NCBI RefSeq assembly: GCF_004028235.1
Contig: NZ_CP035037.1
Coordinates: 2,790,001 to 2,854,000 of the forward strand
Reading direction: 5' to 3'
DNA from: Leucobacter muris
GTDB lineage: Bacteria; Actinomycetota; Actinomycetes; Actinomycetales; Microbacteriaceae
DNA: 64,000 nt
Both the position numbers and the translations under genes were made by a program. Below the pieces are notes generated by a model. It did not search any database. It saw only the letters and a program-made list of their open reading frames with translations, and was not told the origin of the DNA. Below, in pieces: positions 42,600 through 49,424 of the stretch; the first letter of the stretch is position 1, and each line of letters opens with the position of its first letter.

Positions 42600-43126
42600 G
42601 CCCGATCGCGACCGCGCTCGCCGCAGCTGGGTTCGCGCTGCTCGTGCTCGCGGCGCTCACTGCGATCGTGTGGGCGCGCGAGCACGGCGCACAGCCTGCC
42701 CGCGCCGTGGCGGGGTGGGTGCGGGCGCGCTGGCTGCGCCTCGTCCCCGAACCTCGCTACGCGTCCACGGTGTACGCCTGCGCTTACGCCCTGTTCGTCG
42801 CGACGGGGGTGGTGACGCTCGCGTGGCCGCCGCAATCGCTCGAGGGCGTGTTCGGGGCCGGCGGCATGACCGTCGTTGGCCTGATGTTCCTCGTCGGTGG
42901 TGCGCTCGGCATGCTCGCGGGCTGGCGGGAATGGTGGGAGCTCGAGCGGTGGGCGATCGTCGCGATGGTCGCCGGTCTCGCCGCGTACGCGTACATCGTG
43001 ATCGTGCTCCACTTCCAGTCCACCGGGTCGCGACTCACCCAGGCCGGTGTGATCCTCATCGCCTCCTGCGTGCTCGCGCTCCGTCTCGGGATGATCTGGC
43101 GGTACCCGTTCAAGCCGAGGGGGTAG
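42596..43126 (+). CDS. polytopic membrane protein of the lysis cassette
   Basis: This 176-aa protein starts at a GTG overlapping the endolysin stop. It has about five hydrophobic segments: PIATALAAAGFALLVLAALT, YACAYALFVATGVVTLAW, VVGLMFLVGGALGMLAG, WAIVAMVAGLAAYAYIVIVL and AGVILIASCVLALRL. Position directly after the endolysin suggests a lysis role, although it is larger than most holins. Confidence 0.7.
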   Translation: MSPIATALAAAGFALLVLAALTAIVWAREHGAQPARAVAGWVRARWLRLVPEPRYASTVYACAYALFVATGVVTLAWPPQSLEGVFGAGGMTVVGLMFLVGGALGMLAGWREWWELERWAIVAMVAGLAAYAYIVIVLHFQSTGSRLTQAGVILIASCVLALRLGMIWRYPFKPRG

Positions 43127-43129
43127 CCG

Positions 43130-43378
43130 GTGGGAATCATCGACAGCCCCGACAAGCTCTGGTACACCCTCGCGGGCGCCCTCCTCGTGTGGCTCGGCCG
43201 CATCCTCGCCAACCGCATCCAACAGTCCACCGAGCAGCGCCGCCAGCAAGTCGACGCGCACGCCGCGGCGCTCACTGAGAACCGCAAACTCAAGGAGAGC
43301 CTGCACGCGCACCGCGTCGAGATGCTCAAGACCGGCACCTGGACCCAAGACACCCTGCCCCCCTTCATGAAGGAGTAA
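43130..43378 (+). CDS. small membrane-anchored lysis-cassette protein
   Basis: This 82-aa protein starts at GTG 43130. It has one membrane segment near residues 8-25 (LWYTLAGALLVWLGRILAN) and a highly charged cytoplasmic coil (RIQQSTEQRRQQVDAHAAAL). The one-helix-plus-coil design is seen in small holin or spanin-like partners. Exact function is unknown. Confidence 0.6.
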   Translation: MGIIDSPDKLWYTLAGALLVWLGRILANRIQQSTEQRRQQVDAHAAALTENRKLKESLHAHRVEMLKTGTWTQDTLPPFMKE

Positions 43379-43382
43379 CCCC

Positions 43383-43706
43383 ATGACCACCCAGACCAAG
43401 ACCGATCGCAAGAACCAGGACCGGCGCACGATCATGGCCGCCCTGATCGCCGTGCTCGTCGCCCGCCTCGTCGCACAGATCCCCGCGCTGGCCGCCGCGC
43501 TCGCGTGGGTCGACGGCGTGATCGCGGAGGCCGGCATCGTGTCGGTGCCGGCACTCGCGCTGCTGCAGGCGCTCGTGATCGCGCTCGTGATCCTCGCTTA
43601 CCAGAGGCTCGCGCAGTGGCTCGGCGATCGCTGGCCGGCCGTTGAACGCATCATGCTCGGATCCGATGCGCGCCCGCACTACGTGCCCCGCTACGCCGTC
43701 GACTGA
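43383..43706 (+). CDS. putative holin
   Basis: This 107-aa protein has a basic N-terminus (TKTDRKNQDRRT), two hydrophobic segments (MAALIAVLVARLVAQIPALA and VSVPALALLQALVIALVILA) and a basic/polar C-terminal tail. Size, topology and position at the end of the lysis cassette fit a class II-type holin that releases the CHAP endolysin. It starts 4 bp after the preceding stop. Confidence 0.72.
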   Translation: MTTQTKTDRKNQDRRTIMAALIAVLVARLVAQIPALAAALAWVDGVIAEAGIVSVPALALLQALVIALVILAYQRLAQWLGDRWPAVERIMLGSDARPHYVPRYAVD

Positions 43707-43722
43707 CGCTGGTTACGTTGGC

Positions 43723-43765
43723 TGTCATATTCTGCCAACCGCACCAGTTCTGTCAGAATATGACA
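43723..43765. promoter_or_regulatory. 12-bp perfect inverted repeat with 19-bp spacer
   Basis: TGTCATATTCTG (43723-43734) and CAGAATATGACA (43754-43765) are exact reverse complements and A/T-rich in a GC-rich region. They lie between the holin stop and a terminator. Possible operator, recombination site or RNA hairpin; nothing decides between these here. Confidence 0.5.
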
Positions 43766-43772
43766 GCAATTG

Positions 43773-43818
43773 AAACGCGACCCCGCTGCTCTTCGGAGCG
43801 GCGGGGTCGCGTTTCTGC
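43773..43818 (+). terminator. strong terminator after the lysis cassette
   Basis: AAACGCGACCCCGC (43773-43786) pairs with GCGGGGTCGCGTTT (43801-43814), with more T following (TCTGCGTTT). It marks the end of the late phage operon. Confidence 0.85.
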
Positions 43819-43881
43819 GTTTCACGCAAGGCTGTGCCACAGCCTTGGAGTTGGAGGATTCCAGGAGGTGTGTAATACATT

Positions 43882-43894
43882 GTGATATTATCAC
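43882..43894. promoter_or_regulatory. palindromic operator overlapping the promoter of the XRE-ImmA pair
   Basis: GTGATATTATCAC is a 6-bp perfect palindrome around one central base, starting 17 bp before ATG 43899 and overlapping a TATTAT -10-like element. It is a plausible site for autoregulation by the HTH protein encoded downstream. Confidence 0.55.
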
Positions 43895-43898
43895 TCGC

Positions 43899-44534
43899 AT
43901 GGACACACCCTTGCATGAGCGGGTGCGACTGGCACTCGCACCCATCGCCGGAACCCTGGCCAAGATCAGCGAAGATGCTGTAACGACCGCCGAATCTGCC
44001 GCCTCAGTGCTTGAGATCCCTCACACCGACCATTATCAGCCGACTCGCGTGCATATGGCTCGTGCCCGCATGCACAAGCGCCTGTGCGGTGTGGATCTGG
44101 GGCCATGGGCGCTGGATCTAGGGCAGCGCAACAATACGCCGATCCACCTGCGCACCGAAGGCCTCGCGCTTCGATTCCTGCACACTTCGGGAGTCGTACC
44201 GGCCCCGGGTACGAACCTTGCGCGGCAGTACTGGTATTCGAATCAAGGCCTGTTCGATGATGAGGCACTGGTGGCTCGCAGTGTTGAGATGCTTCTCCTG
44301 CTCTGGACCGCGGACTTCGCGGCCGGTACGGCTTTCATGCGTGTTGTGCATCCAGTCGGGACCTGGAAGTACGGCGAAAAGGCCCAGACGGACCTCTCGA
44401 TTCCGCTCAATGATCTCGAGTTCTTTGAGGATGGCGGGTTCGATACGCGCGACGACGAGGAGGATCTGGTTATGCCCAGTAAGCGTGAAGCGGCTGAGGA
44501 AACGCAGGAAGGGGCCGGCAGTGTTTCTGCCTGA
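43899..44534 (+). CDS. uncharacterised partner of the XRE-ImmA protein
   Basis: This 211-aa soluble protein overlaps the downstream XRE-ImmA gene by 14 bp, so the two are co-translated. It has an N-terminal helical part and a centre with MARARMHKRLCGVDLGPWAL and HLRTEGLALRFLHTSGVVPA. It ends in an acidic FEDGGFDTRDDEEDLVMPSK tail. I do not recognise the family. Overlap with a protease-type regulator suggests a toxin-antitoxin-like or defence pair. Confidence 0.72.
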   Translation: MDTPLHERVRLALAPIAGTLAKISEDAVTTAESAASVLEIPHTDHYQPTRVHMARARMHKRLCGVDLGPWALDLGQRNNTPIHLRTEGLALRFLHTSGVVPAPGTNLARQYWYSNQGLFDDEALVARSVEMLLLLWTADFAAGTAFMRVVHPVGTWKYGEKAQTDLSIPLNDLEFFEDGGFDTRDDEEDLVMPSKREAAEETQEGAGSVSA

Positions 44535-45627
44535 GCGCCTCATTTCCGCTCGCGCACTCACCGGGGTGACTCAGACTGCGCTCGCGGAGACGGCTGGCGT
44601 AGCGCAATCGATGGTCTCGATGGTGGAGAAGCATCAGCGAGATTTCACGGAGCAGCTCGCGGTGGCATTCTCTTCGGCGTTGGCACTTCCGCTCGAGTAC
44701 TTCACGGTAACTCCGCGTTCAATTCCCCGCGATAGCTTGCATTATCGCAAGCAGTCGGGCGCGCGGGTGTCTGATACGGCGCGCGTCCATGAGCTCTTCT
44801 CGGAGGCGTTCCGAGTCACAGAATCGCTGCTTGATGGCTCTGGTTATCCCCGCCAGCAGCTACTGGCAGTTCAGGATGATGCTGAACTGCTCGATGTAGC
44901 CCGCATCGATGAACTTGCGCAGCAGACTCGTGAGATTCTGGGAATCGCTGCAGACGCTCCGATCTCCAATGTCACACGTGCGCTTGAGCGTGCAGGGGTG
45001 GCGGTGGCGACTATGAATGGCCATGATGACGGCTTCGTCAAGCACTCTGGGGTCTCTTGGTCCGCAGGTCGCGGCGAGGCCGCCCTGATCGGTGTGATGC
45101 AGGTTCGAGGAGACCGCGATCGATTCACGCTTGCGCATGAACTCGGGCATCTCGTGTTGCACAGCTTCCGGCGTTCCTCAGACCCGGAGCGTGAAGCTAA
45201 CCTGTTCGCTGGCGCGTTCCTGATCCCTGCCCCGCAGGTTCGAGAGCATGTCGCCCACGATGCGACGTTAGTAGATTTGCGCCGGGTGAAGGCCACTTGG
45301 GGGCTTTCGATTCAGGCGATCTTGATGCGAGCCCAGGCGGTCGAGCAAATTGACGCAGCCCGGTCGCAGACACTGTGGAAACAGCTTTCTGCGAGGGGTT
45401 GGCGAAAGAACGAGCCGGTCGAGGTGGGCGCGGAGTCACCCCGCTTGCTCTTCAGGCTTTTGCAGGAGCGCTATGGCCCATCACCTTACAGTGCGCCCGA
45501 GATCGAAAATGAGATGGCACTCCCTGTGATGATGCTTCGTTCGCTCGCACCGTCTCCATCGACGCGTAAGCCTTCCTCGAGCACGCCACGCCCAGTCGCC
45601 CAACTCCCCTGGGCGGGTCACGGCTAG
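44521..45627 (+). CDS. XRE-family regulator with ImmA/IrrE metalloprotease domain
   Basis: This 368-aa protein has an HTH_3 domain at residues 5-62 (LISARALTGVTQTALAETAG, VAQSMVSMVEKHQRDFTEQL). A zinc metalloprotease domain has HELGH at 206-210 and the downstream SDPEREANLFAGAFLIP glutamate. Such proteins cleave or relieve repressors, control ICE/prophage induction, or act in toxin-antitoxin defence modules. GTG 44521 follows GGAAGG. A variable C-terminal third follows the protease domain. Together with the upstream partner and the palindromic operator it forms an autoregulated two-gene unit at the prophage end. Confidence 0.88.
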   Translation: MFLPERLISARALTGVTQTALAETAGVAQSMVSMVEKHQRDFTEQLAVAFSSALALPLEYFTVTPRSIPRDSLHYRKQSGARVSDTARVHELFSEAFRVTESLLDGSGYPRQQLLAVQDDAELLDVARIDELAQQTREILGIAADAPISNVTRALERAGVAVATMNGHDDGFVKHSGVSWSAGRGEAALIGVMQVRGDRDRFTLAHELGHLVLHSFRRSSDPEREANLFAGAFLIPAPQVREHVAHDATLVDLRRVKATWGLSIQAILMRAQAVEQIDAARSQTLWKQLSARGWRKNEPVEVGAESPRLLFRLLQERYGPSPYSAPEIENEMALPVMMLRSLAPSPSTRKPSSSTPRPVAQLPWAGHG

Positions 45628-45671
45628 CTCTTACTGAGTACGGTTGCCCGCCGACGCTGACTCTACGCACT

Positions 45672-45720
45672 GCGCCCCCGCACCCTTGCTCTCACGAGCT
45701 CGAGTGCGGGGGCGCTTTCG
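45672..45720 (+). terminator. bidirectional terminator between XRE-ImmA and fic
   Basis: GCGCCCCCGCAC (45672-45683) pairs perfectly with GTGCGGGGGCGC (45704-45715), followed by TTTCG. It separates the convergent + strand pair and minus-strand fic gene. Confidence 0.85.
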
Positions 45721-45730
45721 ATGTTCAGCG

Positions 45731-46984
45731 TTACTCCGTTGTTCCCCCCTCAGCCACTAGTGAACCAGCATCTGCTCGAACAGGCATGACGGTGCCAAGC
45801 TGAGGTACTGGCATGAAGGCACTCATCAGCCAAACCTTCGCTTCGAACACTCCTTTTCGAACTTCTTCGACGAGCCCCAGTTCTTTGAGTTTGCCCAGGT
45901 CGCGGGAAAGCGTTCGCTGATGCTGTTTGGCGTACTCGCGCGCGTGCCAAGCTGTAATGATCTCCAACTGATCGCGCGTGTACTCGACATCCTCATCCAT
46001 CGAAAGCAGCAAGTCACGTCGCCGCTTAGCAATTCGGTTCTGAGGTTCGTTCCGGAAGCGTTCGTGAACATAGTTGACCCATGCCACCAGGCGCTGTTGA
46101 TGCTGGACGGCTTCTACCTGCGCACGGAGTTCATCACGAAAGCCCTGAGCGCTATATGCGACGAATCCCACCACATCTCCATGGATTGAGGCTTCACTGA
46201 GCCTGGTGTAGTAACGAGACTTGGTTCGGTTGTAGAAGTCTGAAAGCACGTTTGCGCTCACCCACGGCACCAATCCGGAGGTAGCGAGAATAGCGCACTC
46301 AATAAGCCGCGAGGTCCTACCATTGCCGTCTCCGAACGGGTGGATCCAAGCGACATAGAGATGCGCAAGAACTGCGGCAAGGAACACAAAATAGAATCGG
46401 TTCTCTGGCTGCTCCTGCTTAGCGGCGTCATCGAGAATGGCGTTAAGCCAGTCACAGAGCTTCTGCATAAGGAACTCGACATCTTCTGTGGGCGCACCTC
46501 TATAGAGCCCTACCCCTACGTTCACGTCGCGAAATTCACCCGGGACTACATGGTCTTCAAGTTCCATGTCGGCCATGAGCATGGCGTGGATACTCTTGAT
46601 CCACTCTGGAGTTAAGCGGAAATCGCCGTCGACCGAAGCAGCAGTCTCTCTCACTGATTCTAGAGCTGCCATGACATTGAGAACTTCCTGCTCCAAGTAC
46701 TCGCGCGACGGCGGCTGCGTCTTGCCTCGTTCGAGCAGCTTGTCGACTTCTTCTTGGGTAAGAGTGTTTCCCTCGATCTGTGCCGAGGCAAGGGCCCCAC
46801 GGCGCAGATAAATTACTGATAGATGATCTGCTGTGCCTGGCATGAGAGGCGTGCCGATGAGGTGCATTGACTTGGAGTAGCACTCGCCAAGTTGGGCCCA
46901 AATTAGCGGCGGAAGATCGCGATTGTCGAACTTAAATGTTAACCAAGGGTGACTATCAGCGTATGCGCGATGCGTTGTCTCCAT
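45731..46984 (-). CDS. Fic domain protein (AMP transferase type)
   Basis: This 417-aa protein should transfer AMP or a related group to a target protein. The catalytic motif is HPFGDGNGRTSR beginning at residue 215. The N-terminal inhibitory helix motif S-A-Q-I-E-G (67-72) is present, which makes it a class II self-inhibited Fic protein. A winged-helix-like C-terminal part (YTRDQLEIITAWHAREYAKQ ... GKLKELGLVEEVRKG) follows, as in the common Fic/DUF4172-type layout. ATG 46984 lies in a small inverted repeat. It may act as a toxin, regulator or phage defence factor; context is an accessory region. Confidence 0.9.
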   Translation of the reverse strand: METTHRAYADSHPWLTFKFDNRDLPPLIWAQLGECYSKSMHLIGTPLMPGTADHLSVIYLRRGALASAQIEGNTLTQEEVDKLLERGKTQPPSREYLEQEVLNVMAALESVRETAASVDGDFRLTPEWIKSIHAMLMADMELEDHVVPGEFRDVNVGVGLYRGAPTEDVEFLMQKLCDWLNAILDDAAKQEQPENRFYFVFLAAVLAHLYVAWIHPFGDGNGRTSRLIECAILATSGLVPWVSANVLSDFYNRTKSRYYTRLSEASIHGDVVGFVAYSAQGFRDELRAQVEAVQHQQRLVAWVNYVHERFRNEPQNRIAKRRRDLLLSMDEDVEYTRDQLEIITAWHAREYAKQHQRTLSRDLGKLKELGLVEEVRKGVFEAKVWLMSAFMPVPQLGTVMPVRADAGSLVAEGGTTE

Positions 46985-47027
46985 TGGGTCACACTACTAA
47001 TGCTAGTTCAAATTGTCCAACCCAATG
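46982..47027 (-). promoter_or_regulatory. probable fic promoter with inverted repeat
   Basis: CATTGGGT (46982-46989) and ACCCAATG (47020-47027) are inverted repeats around the fic start codon. Between them on the minus strand, TTGGAC and TAGTGT spaced 18 bp resemble -35 and -10 boxes, giving a very short leader. The region is A/T-rich compared with its surroundings. Confidence 0.4.
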
Positions 47028-47088
47028 TCACAACTCCAGGCACATTAGCCCAGTCTCAGTCAGCGCGGATCTGCGCCTACATCCGCCA

Positions 47089-47748
47089 CTATCCAAAAGA
47101 GCGATGGCATCTTGCCAATGGGGCCGTTGTGAGCTCGTGCGAGATCCCCTCTGACGCGCGCTGCACCTTCGCTACCAGCGCAGCGTCGCCGGGCTGCTCG
47201 GGATCAAGCCAGTCGCCGTGCTCGTCGCGTGGGAGAACGAGCGGCATCCGCGGCCAGTACTCGGCCGCTTCGCTGCCGGTGGGGGCGTCGCGGGTGACCA
47301 TCGAGTACGTTGTGAGTTCACCGTCGTCGGTGGTGACGGTGGAGGTGACCGCGGCGATCCCGAACTGCTCGCCGTCTGGCAGCGCGAAGCGCCCTTTCTT
47401 CTCGACGTACCAGCTCGCCGGCAGCAGCGCGCGGCGCTGGAACGGCTTCTTCCACGAGCGCAACAGCCGGTCGTCGCGAGAGTTGAACGCGGAGAACTTC
47501 ACCGGCCCGCTGCCGTCAAGCCAGAGCCACCACCACCCGAACACGAGCTCACGATCACCGTCCTCGGCCGCGCGGATGATGGGGTTCAGGTTGCGGGCCT
47601 TCGATCCGGTGATCGCGGCCCTGCCGTCGCGGCCCTGTGCCCACTCCGCGATCGCGCGCTCGGACTCGCGCTGGTCCAGTGGGCGGAGCGGATTGCGCGG
47701 TTCCTCCCCGTCGTGGAGGTAGCCGCCAAGTCCGTAGCTGTTGCACAT
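47089..47748 (-). CDS. SRAP-domain protein (HMCES/YedK family), atypical
   Basis: This 219-aa protein belongs to the family that shields abasic sites by a covalent bond from Cys2. ATG 47748 places the nucleophile right after the start (MCNSYGLG); a GTG two codons upstream is less suitable. The conserved N-S-R in SAFNSRDD and the glutamate in PASWYVEKKG are present. The histidine normally two residues before RMP is Trp here (YWPRMPLVLP), so crosslink release may differ. It heads toward fic on the same strand. SRAP genes occur in prophages and near SOS functions. Confidence 0.82.
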   Translation of the reverse strand: MCNSYGLGGYLHDGEEPRNPLRPLDQRESERAIAEWAQGRDGRAAITGSKARNLNPIIRAAEDGDRELVFGWWWLWLDGSGPVKFSAFNSRDDRLLRSWKKPFQRRALLPASWYVEKKGRFALPDGEQFGIAAVTSTVTTDDGELTTYSMVTRDAPTGSEAAEYWPRMPLVLPRDEHGDWLDPEQPGDAALVAKVQRASEGISHELTTAPLARCHRSFG

Positions 47749-47811
47749 GCGCACAGGCTACGCCGCCGCGCCGCCCGCGGACACCCCCTCGCGCCCCACG
47801 AGGGCGATGGG

Positions 47812-48018
47812 CTACTCCGAGCGCGACTCCTGATCCGCGGCAGCGCTCGCCGCCGCGATGATGCGGCTCACCTGCATGCGGGAGAGGCGCACGGCCGCGG
47901 CGATCGCTGTCTGGGGGATCTTGGCGGCGTGGGCGTCGAGGATCGCGGCGTCGCGGGCGGCGTGGGCCTGCTCGAGGCGGTCGGCGGCGGCTGTGAGGGC
48001 GCGGGCGTGGTTGGTCAT
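47812..48018 (-). CDS. small HTH protein
   Basis: This 68-aa protein is an Ala-rich helix followed by a helix-turn-helix-like motif (IPQTAIAAAVRLSRMQVSRI). Its ATG overlaps the stop of the upstream 30-aa membrane peptide gene. It may be a regulator or structural DNA-binding protein of the accessory operon. Confidence 0.6.
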   Translation of the reverse strand: MTNHARALTAAADRLEQAHAARDAAILDAHAAKIPQTAIAAAVRLSRMQVSRIIAAASAAADQESRSE

Positions 48019-48107
48019 CGTCGGCCTCGGATCGCGTAGATGAGCGCGGCCACAGCAATCACCGCGGCGGCGATGGAGATGATGAGGGTGAGGGTGAGGG
48101 TCTGCAT
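48015..48107 (-). CDS. 30-residue single-helix membrane peptide
   Basis: The frame encodes a peptide beginning MQTLTLTLIISIAAAVIAVA and ending AIRGRR: one membrane helix plus basic tail. AGGAG lies 7 bp upstream of its ATG, and its stop overlaps the next start, so it is likely expressed. Function is unknown. Confidence 0.6.
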   Translation of the reverse strand: MQTLTLTLIISIAAAVIAVAALIYAIRGRR

Positions 48108-48141
48108 GAGGGGCTCCTGGTGGACGTAGGATGGAGGGGTA

Positions 48142-48178
48142 GGGCCCCGAGTATCTAACGGCTACTCGGGGCCCTTCT
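48142..48178 (-). terminator. strong hairpin inside the accessory operon
   Basis: GGGCCCCGAGTA (48142-48153) pairs perfectly with TACTCGGGGCCC (48163-48174). On the + strand TTCTCT follows. It separates two small membrane peptide genes on the minus strand and may act as attenuator. Confidence 0.65.
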
Positions 48179-48181
48179 CTG

Positions 48182-48277
48182 TCAGTCGCGGTTGCGCCGG
48201 TTGCGCTTCGCGGTCTGCCAGAGGATGAGGGCGGTGATGAGGTTGACCAGTGCGGTGAAGAACCCGATGATCTCCAT
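48182..48277 (-). CDS. 31-residue single-helix membrane peptide
   Basis: The frame encodes MEIIGFFTALVNLITALILW followed by a basic QTAKRNRRNRD tail. It is the first gene after the promoter/palindrome at 48324-48361, with a short leader that contains a GTCGGGG/CCCCGAC hairpin and a G-rich stretch before the ATG. It could be a small toxin-like or regulatory peptide. Confidence 0.55.
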   Translation of the reverse strand: MEIIGFFTALVNLITALILWQTAKRNRRNRD

Positions 48278-48323
48278 GTTTCCCCCCCCCTCTCTGTCGG
48301 GGTATCTCCCCGACGTCTCTAGT

Positions 48324-48361
48324 GTAACATCATGTGGCACAATTGTGCAACATGATGTTAC
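48324..48361. promoter_or_regulatory. 38-bp near-perfect palindrome, probable operator
   Basis: GTAACATCATGT and ACATGATGTTAC are perfect arms around a central GCACAATTGTGC palindrome; only one symmetric pair is mismatched over 38 bp. The element is A/T-rich in a GC-rich region. On the minus strand TTGCAC and TACACT, 18 bp apart, fall within and at the edge of it, resembling a promoter for the small membrane peptide operon. A dimeric or tetrameric repressor is the likely ligand. Confidence 0.65.
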
Positions 48362-48380
48362 GCGGCGGGGGCCGATCCGA

Positions 48381-48683
48381 TCACGACAGGCTGCGCCCCT
48401 CGACGGGTTTGTGTCGCTGATCCCAGGATCGCCACGTCACCGCGGCAGCCATCTGCACGCTCGGGAAGTACCCGACGAGGGCGCGTACGTCGGGATCCTC
48501 GTCGCCGGTCACCGAGCGCCAGAGCAGCGCGGACGGGCGCCCGATTCGCACCCGGCGGATGATCGCGACCCGGATCGAGCCGTCGTACATCCACGCCTCT
48601 TCATCGCTGACGCGCGTCAGCGTCATCATCGGACTCCACGGCATCCCACCCATGCGGGCGAGAGTAGCCGCGACCCCCGACAT
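48381..48683 (-). CDS. hypothetical prophage-end protein
   Basis: This 100-aa protein starts at an ATG overlapping the preceding stop (TGATG). It contains MPWSPMMTLTRVSDEEAWMY and IRVAIIRRVRIGRPSALLW, a small beta-rich fold with basic patches. No family is recognised. It ends 20 bp from the palindromic operator. Confidence 0.6.
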   Translation of the reverse strand: MSGVAATLARMGGMPWSPMMTLTRVSDEEAWMYDGSIRVAIIRRVRIGRPSALLWRSVTGDEDPDVRALVGYFPSVQMAAAVTWRSWDQRHKPVEGRSLS

Positions 48684-48958
48684 CAGACCCGCCGCACGCT
48701 GAGCATCTGCCACCCCTCGGGCACCGCGGCCCGCAACTCGGCATAGCTGGGTGCCTCGATCTCCTGCACCTCGTCGCGCCGCGCATAGGTGCCGGTCGCA
48801 GTGATCGCGGTCTTGCCCTTCTGCATCGCGACCGGTGCCGACACCAGATCGAACCCTGCCGGCCGCGCCTTCTCAAGCTCGGCCTGTACCGCTTCGAGAC
48901 CCTCACCTGCCACATCGACAGAAAGGGTCTCGACACGGCGAATAGAGGCAGTCAGCAT
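48683..48958 (-). CDS. hypothetical prophage-end protein
   Basis: This 91-aa protein reads TASIRRVETLSVDVAGEGLE with a helix (AVQAELEKARPAGFDL) and a beta-rich second half ending QMLSVRRV. ATG 48958 is the best start, although a clear ribosome binding site is missing. Coupled to the next gene. It lies between the phage end and the tRNA. Confidence 0.6.
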   Translation of the reverse strand: MLTASIRRVETLSVDVAGEGLEAVQAELEKARPAGFDLVSAPVAMQKGKTAITATGTYARRDEVQEIEAPSYAELRAAVPEGWQMLSVRRV

Positions 48959-48994
48959 GAAAACCAGGCTATCGCGATCGCCGGCCTCACGGAG

Positions 48995-49015
48995 TGTGGG
49001 CAAAATGTGGGCAAA
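48995..49015. repeat. phased direct repeats next to the tRNA
   Basis: TGTGGGCAAA occurs at 48995-49004 and 49006-49015, 11 bp apart, about one helical turn. Direct repeats of this size next to a tRNA attachment site often bind the arm domain of a tyrosine integrase. Confidence 0.4.
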
Positions 49016-49040
49016 GGCCCAAAAACGCAGGCCTCCCAGA

Positions 49041-49099
49041 AACAGATGAGCCCCCGACTTCCCAGTGTTTCCTAGGGGAGTCGGGGGCTTCTATCTGTT
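49041..49099 (-). terminator. long hairpin downstream of tRNA-Ser
   Basis: AGCCCCCGACTTCCC (49049-49063) pairs with GGGGAGTCGGGGGCT (49075-49089), extended by AACAGAT/ATCTGTT at 49041 and 49093. It starts 8 bp after the tRNA 3' end on the minus strand and is the likely tRNA terminator. It would also isolate the prophage from the chromosome. Confidence 0.7.
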
Positions 49100-49106
49100 G
49101 TTCATT

Positions 49107-49198
49107 TGGCGGAGACGGGGGGATTTGAACCCCCGGTCAGGTTTTAGCCCGACCCTTCATTAGCAGTGAAGTCCGTTCGGCCGCTCCGGCACGTCTCC
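49107..49198 (-). tRNA. tRNA-Ser(GCT), likely prophage attachment site
   Basis: The minus strand encodes a serine-type tRNA with a long variable arm: acceptor GGAGACG pairs with CGTCTCC, the anticodon is GCT in ACTGCTAAT, the T-arm has GGTTCAAATCC, and CCA is encoded at 49109-49107. The 3' end faces the prophage, the usual orientation when a phage uses the tRNA 3' end as attB. Confidence 0.93.
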
Positions 49199-49334
49199 AT
49201 ACGCGAACAACGTCATCCATTCTAACCGGACGATGCGGCCCACGGGAAATCGCCCGGTTTCCGCGCGCCCAACCGCGAAGGGAGGGGATCAGCAGGGGCA
49301 GCGCGAGCCGGACGCAGAGAAAGAAAGAGAGTAG

Positions 49335-49406
49335 AGAGAGCGAGAGAGCGAGAGAGCGAGAGAGCGAGAGAGCGAGAGAGCGAGAGAGCGAGAGAGCGAG
49401 AGAGCG
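49335..49406. repeat. 8-bp microsatellite (GAGAGAGC)9
   Basis: Nine perfect tandem copies of GAGAGAGC lie just after the stop codon of the glycosyltransferase gene that ends at 49425. Transcription of that gene runs into it. Confidence 0.95.
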
Positions 49407-49424
49407 AGCGGCGCCGGATCCGGC

